Positions 9,329 through 21,469 of a stretch of DNA of 64,000 nt are shown here, in pieces; position 1 is the first letter of the stretch, and each line of letters begins with the position of its first letter. The notes below the pieces were generated by a model. That model saw only the letters and a program-made list of their open reading frames with translations, ran no database searches and had not been told where the DNA came from. This DNA comes from Calendula officinalis. Its lineage: Eukaryota > Streptophyta > Magnoliopsida > Asterales > Asteraceae. The position numbers and the translations under genes are program-made. The DNA lies in NCBI GenBank assembly GCA_963853835.1, contig OY970820.1:85370909-85434908 (forward strand), given 5' to 3'.

Positions 9329-11492
9329 ATGGACATTGATTCAAGAATCCAAAACACAGGAATTGAAGAATTTGTAGTTTCAATAAGAGATGAAGATGAA
9401 TCCACTACAATGTCCCGAAATGCTAATCGGTGGGTTTCAGTCAAATTTGTGTTCTTTTCTTTCAATCCATGCATACTTCCACTAGATAATATAAAAAGAT
9501 ACATTTTTTCATTCGTATTCCAACATTTCTCTGTTTCCTTTACTTGTCATCGTTATTTATCTACCATTTGTCAACTTAGAAATTGGCCATTAATTAGGTT
9601 TCATTCTCTAGATTGTTATAGTAAACCCCCTAATCCAAAATTAAGAATAATCAGTAACTAGTGCGGTCATGATTCATGAACCTAGATCACTACTTAACCC
9701 ACCTATGTAAATCTTGTATTGTTTTTTGGATGTTATTGCGTTTTAAAAACAAAAGGAAATTTTAATCTAGAAAATATAGGAAATACACCATAGTAATTGG
9801 TTTGAGTGGTGTAGTAGCCTACTTGCTCTCGTGTAACTAGGGGCCGATCTATTAGTAAATAAAGGGTACATGACCACTACTTTGTGGGTCACCTCATTTA
9901 AAAAAAAAATTGACAAAAGAAATTAATTAGTGGAAATCTTTTATATGACCCTACTTAAAAAACTGAGTTTGCTAAGAACAAACCCCGTCAATTATATCAT
10001 TGACATGCTTAAATTCATTTATATTGTATTTTTCTTTTTAAGTTCTTAACCAGGATTTTGATCATTTTTGCGAGCCGATTAATATCATCACAACCACCTA
10101 GATTTGTGGGTAGTCCAAATCAGTCGCTATGGGTTAACCTCCGTGGTCTCAAATTTTGTGTTTATTGTATTTTACAAATATCACCAGTAGTAAAATAGGC
10201 CTACTTTTTTCTTCATATAGTTGAAATAGATCATCTTAAAAAACTGAGTTTGCTACCGATAAGAAAAATAATTCGTGGGAGGGGACAGTCAACAGTGGCG
10301 AGAGATCGAATCGTACTTTATATTGTTAAACTTGACCACTAAAACCTTATCAATTATTTAAAAATATAGTGAAAATAACACATCGATATAATTATTAACC
10401 CACCACGTATAATTAGAAGTACTCAAGTAATCTTTTTAAAGGGTGAAAATAACACCCTTGTGTTTTACAGCTTTTTGAGATAATCTTAATTACTCTCAGA
10501 TGATTCAGTTTGTGACATAATCTTTTTTTTTAAGGAGACTTAGGGACGGCAATGAGAATGATAATGAAAATGACAGCAAGTATCAATTTTGGTTCAGTTT
10601 GTGACATGATCTTATTTAATGAGACTTAGGAACGGTGAGAATGATCATGAAAATGACAGGAAATATCAATGTGTATTCCTACTATATATGTATATCAGAT
10701 ATTCGTATGTTATATATGGAAGATCGATATACCACATACGTTATACATATGCAAGTTAGGACATATATACGGTATACATATATACATTATCCACAATGGA
10801 ACTCGAACTCATGACCAATATAGGTCATAGAGAACACCTTACATCTTACACTAATACCATTAGACTACAAGCATCGAGTGACAACAAATTATATAACCAT
10901 ATTAAACAATGATTGTGGTGCATAAATCAGTGGCCTCCCTATATTCAAGCATGCTTATATGTGTATGTATATGTATATACAAGTATATATGTATGTGTAA
11001 ATACTAACTAAAAATATGTGTGCATTTTATTTCAGGCTTCTTGATTACTTAAAAATGTTGCACCATGTGAATGCGGGGGCACTTCTGGTAATGTACGCAT
11101 CATTGGTAGGTATCATTCAAGTGAAGTTTCAAAATGCAACGCAATCTCCTTTTGAAACTCATGGTTGTTTTATGATCATCTCCGTTATTGCATTATCTGT
11201 TGCTGCAATAACTTCAGGAATTTTATTTTATAGACATGAAAGGAATCATCACTTCTCTCCTGATCTTTGTCACACTATTCTAGTAAGCGTTGCATTTTTC
11301 TCCACAATTGTTGCGCCTTTTTCGCTTCTCATAGTGTTATGCATCCCCCCAAAGCTTATCTGGATTGGATATTCGGTTGTGTGTGCCTTTTTCATACTAA
11401 TAGTTGTGTACAACTTCATTGACTACCTAAGGCTACTTTGGAGAAAGATTTGGGAAATCATCGAAATGAAATATCAGGGCCAGTCACCATAG
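9329..11492 (+). CDS. Small four-transmembrane protein, two exons
   Basis: Exon 1 (9329-9429) encodes a short acidic, Ser/Thr-rich N-terminus. Exon 2 (11036-11492) encodes the rest. The junction is supported by a GTGGGT donor at 9430, a TTATTTCAG acceptor ending at 11035, a branch-point-like ACTAAC near 11003, and matching phase (CG|G = Arg34). The product is 185 aa with four hydrophobic segments at about residues 45-63, 77-99, 112-137 and 141-165, joined by short loops, with a basic/aromatic C-terminus (LRLLWRKIW). No signal peptide is evident. I do not recognise the family; it should be a membrane protein. The intron is 1606 bp and contains a SINE and a short tandem repeat. The frame is intact, so the gene may be functional. 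Confidence 0.7.
10503..10675. repeat. Two-copy tandem repeat (89 bp) in the intron
   Basis: CAGTTTGTGACAT...GAGACTTAGG.ACGG...GAAAATGACAG occurs at about 10506 and again at about 10595, roughly 85-90% similar. It is intronic and noncoding. Confidence 0.7.
10785..10885 (-). mobile_element. tRNA-derived SINE remnant
   Basis: On the minus strand an A-box-like TAGTCTAATGGTATTAG is followed about 40 bp later by a B-box-like GAGTTCGAGTTCC. This is the spacing and order of a pol III promoter in tRNA-derived SINEs. No TSD or tail was identified, so the limits are approximate. Confidence 0.45.
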
Positions 11493-11823
11493 CCGAATAT
11501 GTACGTAGACAAAGTATTGATCTTTGTACGTGTAAGCTGTCTCGTGTATATTTGGTGTTAAAAAGAGTTTCTTGTCGCAAACTAAGATTGTTTTAGGGGC
11601 GCATTAGAGAATTTGGTTTGTCAGTGGACCGGACCTAGCTAGCTATATGGGTTCAAGTGTCATTTTATACATGTGAATAGTACATATTACGTGTGTACGT
11701 TATTTGTAGTTTCTGAAATAACTTTTAAGTTTGGAAAAGTATAATGATACAGTTCATACAAAGATGATCCTTTAGATTCATATTGTCATTAGTTAGCCTC
11801 GTTATTATGCATCATAATCAAAA
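11493..11823. other. 3' flank of the four-TM gene
   Basis: AT-rich and without an ORF. It should include the 3' UTR and polyadenylation site of the upstream gene; no unambiguous signal was chosen. Confidence 0.4.
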
Positions 11824-12128
11824 TACTACCTCCGTATCAAAATAAGTGATACACAGGGGTGGAACAAAATAAGTAATACACTTTTAAATCTTACCTTATT
11901 TGGCAAAAAAGTGGGACCCCTTCTCCACTATCTACTTTAATAAAATGAAATTACCCCTTTATCCTTACTTTTACTTTTAAACATCATTAATATCACTTTA
12001 TTTATTATAAATGAGACTCATTATCCACTAACTACCCACTTTAATCTATCTTAAACTATCTTCTAATCTTTTGACTCAAAAAACCGTGTTTCTCAAAATG
12101 TATCACTTATTTTGATACGGAGGTAGTA
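11824..12128. mobile_element. Stowaway-type MITE (301 bp)
   Basis: 11826-12126 has perfect 28-bp terminal inverted repeats starting CTACCTCCGTATCAAAATAA, flanked by TA on both sides (11824-11825, 12127-12128). The CTCCGT-type terminus and TA duplication fit Stowaway elements mobilised by Tc1/mariner transposases. There is no coding capacity. Confidence 0.92.
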
Positions 12129-12458
12129 TAACTCTTGCCCAGATAAGACTCTTTCAGTGAGACTTATATGTAGTCAAATATAATCGAAGGACGACATTGT
12201 TTTCGAATATAACTATCATTTTGAATTTCAAGTGACACGCTACATACAACAATGACTTATACATGCGTGAGACCGTTTGGAACTGACGTTAAATTTTGAC
12301 AAAATAATTAAGATACTGAGTTCAACAGGACGTGTTTTAACTTTTGTCACCCAATTTCAAATTCAAGACTACAATCTCATCATTCAATATGTGACATACA
12401 TCTAACCAAAAATAAAATCATATGATTTAATATTTAAAACCAACTAAAAAACATCCTC
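12129..12458. other. 3' flank of the zinc-finger gene
   Basis: AT-rich intergenic sequence between the MITE and the minus-strand stop codon at 12459. No gene seen. Confidence 0.5.
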
Positions 12459-15318
12459 TCACTGGGTCGCTTGTTCTTCAGCCTTACTCTCGGGCCCCAC
12501 TCCATCTTCAGTCTTGACCTCCACCTGGTTTTCAACGGGCTGTAGGGTCACCCCTGGGTTAGGACCATGGTGAGGTTGGAAACCCGGACCCGGTGGGAAA
12601 TACCCAGGGCCCGTTTGGGGTAAATAGGGTTGCAGCAATTGAAGAACTTGTTGATCAAGTCCTCCAGAGGTTGAAGCATTTTGAGCAAGTGCTTGAAGAA
12701 GCACAGGATAAAGTGCTTGTAACGCCACCTGTACAAGTGCAGCCTGTTGTTCCTGAAACAGTTGCAGATTAAACGAATGTTTTCTACCTTTTAAATGGCA
12801 GTCAAAAACAGGGGCTGATTCACATTTCACATCACAAAGTTCACAAATAAATGGTACGGGTATCGATTCTCTCGGCTTTTTTACTATTTCACCAGATTTC
12901 CTTTCTTCATCAACCATTTTTCTCTTTAAATTGTTCTGTTGTTCTTCAGACAGAGGAACCGTTTGACTTTCGACTTTGACTTCCGGCCTTTCTACAGCAG
13001 CATATGGCTGCTGTGTTTCGTTTGTTCTGGCTGCAAGTTTCTTCAAATCCTCTTGTATTTCCAGATTCTTTTTATGTTTTTTCCCGTTTTTGTGATTTTC
13101 AAGAACCTCGTGAGTGTTGCAATCGACTCGACAGAGTTCACACCATGCCAGAAACTGAGGTTTCGGCTGAACTTGAGTATTAGTTCTGCCGCCACGTCCT
13201 CCGCCACGACCACCACCACGTGCTCCGGCGCCGCCACGTCCTCTGGCGGAACCACCGCCACGTCCCCTTCCACGGGAAGATGAACCACCGCCTCTGCTAG
13301 GAGCACTATATTGACTGGCTTGCCCGTTCTGAAATACATCAAAAAAAAAAAAAAAAATAATCATTATAACTCTTACACAAGCTAAAAGAATTGTAAATAA
13401 ATTTTTACAAGGGTATATACGCAAAATAATGTTCACATCATATGTCTCAAGCACAATTATTAATAGCATGAAAACAAGATATGTAACACCCAATTTTAAT
13501 GCTAAGACTAGCACGTAATTACTCATTGGGTCCCACTTTCTTATATTAATGTGGATGATTGTTACAAGAGGTATCTTACTCTTGTAAATACCATCCACAG
13601 ATATCTTCTACATGGTAAATTTGGGCCTCAAATTAAGATGTTTGCATTATTGCATACACCCTCGCTCCGTTAAAATAAACGACATTGACTTTTTTAGGTC
13701 AACTAAACTACATTTCAAATGGGAAATCGTGTTATGGATATCACACTAAACTTTTTTGTGTTTTTTTTTTTTTTGTGTTTGTCACAAAGATTAATGTAGT
13801 TATAATGATTGGCTTTAAAGTTGAAATGTAGTAGCACTCCCTTGAAAGTCAAACCATTCCCCTACCTTTTAGGGGAATAACAGGATAAACATGAGATTCT
13901 ATCATTACCGTTAAGCTATAGATTTCAGATTTCAATGCCTGTTTTGAGGAACTAAGTCAAAATCCATGAAATTCCATCCCAAACAGCTGCAAGAAGCTTT
14001 GAAATCCTGAAGAATCGAATCTTGAATATGAAATCAGAAATCCTGAAGAAGGGTTTATCAACCACCAAGAAAATATAGTTTTCCAACAATACCCTTTTAA
14101 GGTAAAAACGATTGGATGAATGAATGTTTAGAATCAGAATTTTAGATGCCTCTGACTGAATGGCATGTGTAATTAGCAAGGCCATACAGTCAAGGTTTAG
14201 CAGTATAGGTGGCACATTACGGGTGTTGCTAACGGGTTCAGCTCAAAACATTTGACCCGTTAATGATAAAAGCAAACCCGAATCGACCCATTGATAAATA
14301 AAGGGGTTGAAATTGCCACCTTTATTTAGCATCAACGGATAGGCTCAGTGCGACCATAAGTTTGGTTCGGTCACTAGAACCTTGATCAGAAAAGATAAAT
14401 TAAACGATACGAAATTGGCGAGGATTAATATTAGTTTTTTTTAATTAACTTTAAGATTATAACCCAAAAGAAATTTGTAATAAATTTGCAAACTTTGGCA
14501 CCCTTCATACACTCTGGCTCAATACAGAAGCCACTTGTACAAATTTATTCTACAATATGAGAAATATAATGTACCCGTTTCTATAAGAGCTTGTAGCTAA
14601 TTATGTTGACTTCTGGAGATGGTATCCTTGCCATTAGAACTATATAAACCACAATAAATTCTGAAAAAATAAACTATTTCATCACCTAAAAGTTAAGGTC
14701 ACCTAATTAAACAATGTAGGGGATAAAACTCTAATAACATAAACTAAAGTCATCAAATACCCAATAAGGAAAATTTCAATTCATTCAAAATTAATAAATG
14801 AAAAAAACAATATTTGTTACCGGAGGGTATAGCGAAGTAAGCCCATATTCAGCAGGTTGCGCCTGTTGCCATTGTTGTTGACCCTGATGAACCATACCCG
14901 GGTCCGGATAACTCAATTGGTGTTGAGGCTGTGCGTAGTAATAGCTATTGGGGTCAGTTTGGTAATGCGTTGGGGCGTACGCTTGCTGGTACGCAGCGAT
15001 TTGATTAGGGTCGGTCGGAACCGGAACACCGGGTGGGTGAATTGGAGCATGTTCTTGGTCAGGTTGCGGTTGTTGAGGAACTTCTTGTCCAGGGGCTGCA
15101 TGTTGATACATAACACTAGGATTAGGGTTAGCGTATTGTTGGGATGGATCGTATTGTTGAGATTGATCGTACGGTTGTGCATAATAGGCGTAATGTTGTT
15201 GAGATTGATCGTATTGTTGTTGATTGTAGATGTATGGATCTTGAGTTTGCGGTTGAAATTGTGATGAAGGAGGAGGATGTTGGTAGGTTTGATGTTGTGC
15301 AGCAGCGTAGGGATCCAT
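12459..15318 (-). CDS. U1-type C2H2 zinc-finger protein with RGG and Q/P-rich regions
   Basis: Two exons: 15318-14821 (166 codons) and 13328-12459 (289 codons plus stop). Donor CCG|GTAACA and acceptor ATTTCAG|AAC are both phase 0, giving 455 aa. The start is the first ATG of the frame (CCGCCATGG context). The N-terminus is Q/Y/P-rich and prion-like. An RGG/GGR tract spans about 177-214. Finger 1 is C229-x2-C232-x12-H245-x5-H251 and finger 2 is C328-x2-C331-x12-H344-x5-H350. Both have the long-linker matrin/U1 type, which binds double-stranded RNA or RNA-protein complexes in known families. The linker has a basic KRK stretch, and the C-terminus is Q/P-rich, then acidic. Likely a nuclear RNA-binding protein; the specific role is unknown. 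No lesions seen. Confidence 0.85.
13329..14820 (-). other. Intron of the zinc-finger gene
   Basis: A 1.49-kb AT-rich intron. It includes a T-rich stretch near 13750-13775 and degenerate GACCCGTT-type sequence near 14230-14350 of a kind common in plant intergenic DNA. No independent gene is supported; the ORF at 13952-14215 has no recognisable content. Confidence 0.6.
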
Positions 15319-15884
15319 GGCGGAGAACTGGAGAAGGGGAAATTGGATGAATAGGTTAGAATTTTGCCGATTTATTGTTCGTTTCAAGAGGTCGTCTAGT
15401 GTACCACTTTTGATGCGTAATGTACAATATTTTATCAAGTGATTTTCTAAAAAATGGCTACTCGTAGGGCGAGAATTTGAGGCGAAAAATTTGAACCCAA
15501 CAAAACTGAAAAATGAACAGAAACTAATAACATGTGTATCGGTTCATTTATCGTTTTTGGTTTCGTATCTATAGGTTACGGCTCAGTTCTTTTTGGTCTT
15601 CGGATAAAAATCAACATTGGCCTAAAAAATCAAACTGAAACCGAACATAACCAAAATCGAAAACATGTAATTGGTTCTATTTCTGTTTTGAAAAAATTTC
15701 GTTTTCGGTTTCGGTTCGATTCGATTCGGTTTTTGGGCAGTGCTCACCCATAGTTACCCGAAACAAGCCCAATAAAATGATTTAAATTAAGTATTAAAGT
15801 AAATTACCGAAATTGTTCATGTGTTTTTCCTGATTCTGTTTTTTGTTCCTAAACTTTTTTTTCCAGTATTTATGACCCCCACTA
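15319..15884. other. Upstream region of the zinc-finger gene with a degenerate CGGTTT-rich tract
   Basis: 15319-15480 should hold the promoter and 5' UTR. 15535-15750 is a low-complexity tract of CGGTTTCGGTTCGATTCGG-like units, probably an old repeat or MITE. No gene. Confidence 0.45.
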
Positions 15885-16350
15885 CCATTGGCTACCGCCC
15901 ACTGTCATTGTCGGCCACCGTCGTTGTCGGCCATCGCCACCACCACCGGCAACCTTCATCGTCGCCGGTCGCTTTCACTCACATGTAATTGTGTATTAAC
16001 TCACATGTGATTGCACACCACCGACAATCATCACCACCGTCAACCTCTGCTGACCACGTCTTTATCACCGGCAACCCCCCTCCACCGCCAGTCGCTTTTT
16101 AATCACATGTGGTTGTGTATTAAATCACATACGATTGCACACCGCTGACCACCCGTCGCCAACCTCTGTCGGTCACCGTCTCAAGCACCTGCAACCCTCT
16201 GCCATGGACGGTCACTTTCAATCACATGTGGTTGTGTATCCAATTACATGTGATTGTGGCGACCGTCACGACGGGTGGTTGGCGGCAGTAGTGGCTATCG
16301 ATGGTGGTGGTGGCGGGCGGTGGTGGTTGTGTATTCAGTCACATGTTATT
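15885..16350. repeat. Degenerate tandem repeat (about 120-125 bp) with CACATGTG palindromes
   Basis: TCACATGT(A/G)ATTGTGTATT-type blocks recur near 15975, 16098, 16219 and 16338, alternating with CCACCG/GCCACCGTC-rich sequence. Most units hold two TCACATGTG-like palindromes about 25 bp apart. The block ends 5-10 bp before the G2 insertion. A plus-strand ORF through it has repeat composition only. Confidence 0.7.
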
Positions 16351-16359
16351 TGATGATAT

Positions 16360-18063
16360 TGTAACACCTCAATTTTTAATACAAAACATTTGTCCAAAAT
16401 AAATCATTTTCATAAATAGAAGACCAGTTCCAAAACACGGATTTACAAAAACCTTTGTTATGAAAATCAGAGTATGAGGTTTGGTGTTACAAAATATATC
16501 AAAACCAAAGATAAGCATAAATCCGCTCTAATGATCTTCTACTCTAGGCCCCGCATAACCCAAACCATGCGCACCTAAATCCTCGATCCAGAACCTGAGT
16601 ACATAGCAAAACAAACAAGGAGTACGTGAGACACAAAAATGTCTCGTGAGCTACATGGGTTTAAACCCCAATAATATCAAGTATCACATCGTATATAAAT
16701 ACATATTTATATTTACCAACACATCCTAGTCACTCTATGGTGACTCTATCGGTCCTGCTTTCCTAGCATACATATCTAGTACATAAACATATATGTACTA
16801 GAACACAGTCACATCTAATACATAAACATATATGTATTAGAACACAAGCGAACCTAATACATAAACATATATGCATTAGATTCCTAGATCACCTAGTACG
16901 CAAACATATGCGAACTAGAAGCACCCATGTGCTTAGTGTACAAACATATGTACACTCGTCTCAGTGACCGGGATCACCCCCCGTGTCACCACCATCTATC
17001 TCTAATCATAACTCTATCAGTTATGCCAGTCAAAGCCTTCGGCTATCACATCAGTCATCAAACAAGTTAGTTAAATATTATCAATACTATATACTAACTC
17101 AACACATAATAAGTCTAGACAAACATTAAATAGACCGTTCATAAGTAATCAAAATACTTAATATAGCTATGTACTCAGTAAAGTCCACACGTACTCACCT
17201 TAGCAATAAAATGCTCCAACCGTATTCCTTACGTCAGTTTCCTTGCTTCACAATTCGGTCAACCTTCCAAGACTTCACCAAATGCTTAATACAATAATCA
17301 CAAGATTATCAACATCACATACTACTACTATGGTGTCCATCTATCTCTAGATAACACTTATTAACACATTTCCCCCAATTATGGTTATTTATCAAACCCT
17401 AGGTTTAACCAACCCTTAAGATTCTTACAAATCATAATCATACACTTGTTTCCTTTGATAATATATCATCTATTAAGTGCATACATAACTTATATCACCA
17501 TAAACCATCACCCCAAGAACTAGGGTTTCAAACCCATACATCAAAATACATAGATCTTAAGCTACGAAGATCAAAGAGTGAAGATATACCTTTAATCTTC
17601 AACTAGGAGTGAAATCTACCAAAGATTTATGAAGGATTCGACCTCAATCAGTCCTCAAGCTCGAAAATCGCCAAAGGAGAAACTAGGGTTTTGATATGGC
17701 ATCAAATGAGCCAAAACCCGACTTAAAGCTGCTCGACCATAGTTCACGGCGTGAACTTTACTTCGCGTCGCTAACTTTCCCTACTCGCAAACTTCGCGAT
17801 CGCTAACTGGTCGTGAACTACTTCACGCACAAAAGCCCAACCTTCGGTAGACAGTTCCCGATCGGGAACTTCCCTTCGCGGCGTGAACTCCCAAGTGTAG
17901 CAGGGCTGCATTTTTCGGTTGTTGTCTCGACGCGGTTTCGCCCATAACTTTCTCATACGGTGTCCAAATGACACGAAACCAATTCCTACGTTCTCTAAAC
18001 GATTTATCCTTATTTATCATAGTTTTTATAAATTTATTTATTTACAAATTTCGGGTCGTTACA
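16360..18063 (-). repeat. 3' LTR of G2 (1704 bp)
   Basis: Direct repeat of 22472-24173 with only scattered substitutions and 1-2 bp indels. It contains the 39-bp-period hairpin array (16776-16957). Near 17690-17900 it has a GC-richer block with TTCGCG/GTGAAC-type short inverted repeats. Confidence 0.95.
16776..16957. repeat. Five-unit hairpin array, exact 39-bp period
   Basis: Units start at 16776, 16815, 16854, 16893 and 16932. Each is about 26 nt with 8-10 bp arms around the loop AACATA or AACAT. Arms are CTAGTACATA/TATGTACTAG, CTAATACATA/TATGTATTAG, CTAATACATA/TATGCATTAG, CTAGTACGCA/TGCGAACTAG and AGTGTACA/TGTACACT. Arm sequences change between units while pairing is mostly kept. An identical array is in the other LTR at 22888-23069. 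Confidence 0.9.
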
Positions 18064-20560
18064 ACTATCTACCCCTTAAAAGGATTCCGTCCTCGGAATC
18101 GCTAAGAATTCCAACCCACATACGACCGAGCATTCCGCTCTCATTCCCTTGTGGTCATTACCATCAAACTTTCCTCATTCATGTTCCATTAACATTACAT
18201 ATCCAAACGTTCACTTAACTCCGTTAAGTCCGAACGGTCAAGACCCAATATTTAAAAACTCATAATACTCAAATGGGTCAAAATTTCACAATTTGACCAA
18301 AACACCGACATTCTCTCGACCGACCTTTTCATTCTCATAACAATGGTATGACACAATCATACCATTAACTAGTTGATTTAAACAAATGTCAAACTCTAGA
18401 TTTGACCCAACCGATATATCCCGGCATTGGTATATCCCCACATTATCTACCCTTTGACTTAAGCACAAAGTCAACTATACTTTAACATTTTCCCTTCTCG
18501 TTAGAGGTTTCATTAATCGTCCATTCCTTTACTATCGTCTTTAATTTCATGATTTTATCAATAATCGTATACTCGGTTCCCAAGTTCAACCCTAAACACC
18601 CAACGGGTCAAAGTCGCACAATCCGACTATAACTCTTTTAGTTATTCCATTAACCCCCCCCCCCCCTTTTTTTCGCACATACTATCAACACATGATGCTC
18701 TCAATATTCACTAATCGTTCATAACGAGAGTCAAAGCCCATCTTTGACTAAGTCAACCAATCACCAATTGGTCAACCTTGACTTTTACGTGAAGTCAACC
18801 ATACCCTTTCAACTAACCAATTTCATACTCACGGGCACCATCACTAATATATCACTTCCGGTTCTACTCATTATTGTCCCCTTAACAATTGTCCCCGTTT
18901 TTCCACACTTTCATTTTCTCCCCAATTATCCGAGAGTCGTACATTCACATATGGCCACATCGACCTTTACCGATTCTTGACCAACATTTGGTCACTCTCA
19001 CCATCACTTAGTTTTCTTTCAACCATCTTTGCATCACATCAATCAATTTCATAACTCTTATTCTCAATTACCGGAATTAGTTCTCCTATCGCAACATATT
19101 CTACTAATTCATACAAGTTTACCATACTTTGGTTATCAAATGATAATTCGCTCACTAGGAGTTTCTCTTTCCTTCTATTCTATAAATCGTAGGCATTCCC
19201 TACATCTACATGACCCAAATGCAACCCGCATTTCGAACCAGGTCCTCATTCACTAATCATAATAGCAATACTCATTAACCACATGGTTCTACATTCGTTA
19301 TACGTACTCATGAGCACCTACATACACGTATCTACATATTTATCCTGCTAGTTCCACTTAAGCACCTCTACCGGGCACACATATACCGTCCAACATCTCA
19401 ATCGTGCACATATACAAACATATGCATATGCCACACCAACACCATCTAAACATCGTTATCGTGCACATATACAAACATATGTATATGTCACGCCAATGAC
19501 ATATAAAAATCTCTATAGTGCACATATACAAACATATGCATATGCCACACCAATGTCATCTGACATCCAACTTTTCGCATTGTGTAGCTTTGCTACTTTC
19601 TTACCCATTCAATCGTCTAATTATTCATCATGCATTCTAGCACCTCTCCCATAAAATCACATTACCGTTTTCTCTCCTATTCACATATCTCCCATTGGAC
19701 ATACTACTTGGCACATTTCATATAATATTATCTTTCCATTATTATATGCCTTCAAAGGCCATCACATAATGCACATGCATTGTACCCCGCGTGTAGCTAA
19801 TAACATTCTCTAATTGCTATTTATCGTTTCACTTACACATTAACCGTCCTTAACCGGTTCATTTCCTTAACAATTTCCAAGTCTTTTGTCACCGCCGGAG
19901 TAACTACCACTACATTCCATTAGACACAAATCACCGGCCAATTCAATCATCCTTGAGTCAAACAATCAACTCCGGTACACCCTCGCAACCAATAGTCCAA
20001 CACTCGATGTTCTACCTTTACACATCGTGGGACTCAGAAATATTCCTTTTCAAATCGTAGTCTTACACTACACTATGACCTACATTGTCACACTATCACT
20101 ATGACACTTTACCAATAGTTATCCTTTCACCCTTGACATCGAATTTATCAATATTGTCACGAAACTTGCTATGGCTATGTGCCAACTTTTACTCAACTGT
20201 TTTCAACGATCAAAATCTGTCATTCCCGACACTCATTCTTTTCTACACAGCTTCCACTTATAAATTATCTGGCATCACTACATCTTAGCCGTTCTTTCCC
20301 TCACCATACATATATGAAATATTACACTACTTATCCGGATTCCCGTCGGACACCCAAATTCCATGACATTCCTTACCAAGACTTAGTACTTCATTATACT
20401 ATCCTTCGCTTATTACCGACACTCACCGACCTCGCGGTTCAACCTTTTATACTTCTTATTGACAACGCCCCTTATTTCCTTACACAATGCGACACTCCGG
20501 TCCATAATTCTTTCCAAAAAAATATAAATTTTCTATACACGTAACTAACCGGGAAGACTA
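18064..20560 (-). other. G2 internal region without polymerase, strand-asymmetric
   Basis: Where RT, RNase H and integrase should be, no such motif appears in any frame. The plus strand is conspicuously poor in G, so the sense (minus) strand is poor in C. Three 57-bp units starting GTGCACATATAC at 19404, 19461 and 19518 carry the same loop (AAACAT) as the LTR hairpins. A run of about 10 C lies near 18655-18666. The short plus-strand ORFs here are compositional. Confidence 0.7.
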
Positions 20561-20940
20561 TTCCCTAAATAATATCCACTTCATACAACTTATTTCTAAT
20601 TTCTTTAAGCACTAATTCGTGAGACAATTCAACCATTAAGCCACGATCACATAATAACTTGGCTTGGTGCATACCCAACCAATCCATACCGATAACCACG
20701 ACAAATTTCCTTTATTCCCATGGGCAATAAATCGCCCTTAAACTTTTCCCCATCGATTTCTAACCCCCAATTTCTAATAACACGTTCGATCGTTGAGGTT
20801 TTCCCATTTACTTCCGTTTCACATTTTCATCTAACCACTAGGTCGACACAATCTATCTTTCTACCAAACTCATGAGACACAAACAAATAAGTAGGACTCG
20901 ATTCAACGATATATATGAGCTGACAAGAAGTTAACGGATA
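20561..20940 (-). pseudogene. Degenerate aspartic protease of G2
   Basis: In a frame shifted +1 from gag the minus strand encodes a retropepsin-like block with FVSHEFGRKIDC (about 20830-20890), followed by an NGKTSTIERVIRNWGLEIDG-like stretch and a disrupted flap and core. The catalytic D-S/T-G triplet reads E-S-S, and an in-frame TGA follows (about 20830). It is inactive as it stands. Confidence 0.55.
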
Positions 20941-21469
20941 AGGTACCTGACACCACATCGCGCGCCTCCTTCGCTTCCGCTCGGGTGAGTTGGAAGGATC
21001 GTCCCTTTACCCTCGCCGGTTCCACCTTCTTTTGCGCCCTGGACACAAGTGATTCGGTTTTCTTCTTCGGGCACACGTGGCTATAATGCCCCTTTTCATG
21101 GCACGAGTAACACTCGACCTCGGCCGCCGGTTTGGATCTACAATCCCGGGCCAAATGCCCCGTCTTGCCACAATCATGGCAAATCTTCGGTTCCCCTCGA
21201 CATTTGCCGGTATGATTCTTCCCACACCTCTTGCACGAGGCTACACTTCCTTGCCTAGAGAAGCTCGACGTGATCTTCCCCTTCTTGAAAATACCCGAGC
21301 CACTCTCGGCTTTCTTCTTCTCGCCCACATAGGCCCTCTCAGCAACCCTTGCCTCGTTCACCTCTTCCACACCTCGGGCGGCACTAATGGCCTCATCTAG
21401 CGTGACCGCCCTCTTCACCTCCAATTGATAATCCCAAGGTAACCCACTAGCATACCTAACCACTCTCAA
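20903..21469 (-). pseudogene. G2 gag C-terminal part with three zinc knuckles
   Basis: This encodes a basic linker followed by three CCHC-like knuckles: CKRCGKNHTGKC (truncated form), CHDCGKTGHLARDC and CYSCHEKGHYSHVC (about 21080-21230). This nucleocapsid arrangement is usual in chromovirus Gag. Between this ORF and 21527-21826 the frame is broken by a stop near 21525. The C-terminus leads directly into the protease region. Confidence 0.85.

Noticed and set aside
14857..15264. Plus-strand ORFs rich in Leu/Arg/Val opposite exon 1 of the zinc-finger gene
   Set aside because: Shadows of the Q/P/Y-rich coding strand; the minus strand has a good start, splice sites and zinc fingers.
16135..16353. 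Plus-strand ORF with His/Gly-rich product
   Set aside because: Translation of the degenerate tandem repeat.
19404..19560. Regular short repeats resembling a CRISPR array
   Set aside because: Units are 57 bp with no distinct repeat/spacer structure, lie inside a plant retrotransposon, and no cas genes are present.
18744..20544. Several plus-strand ORFs of 65-120 codons
   Set aside because: They run opposite to G2, lack domains and reflect the G-poor composition of that strand.
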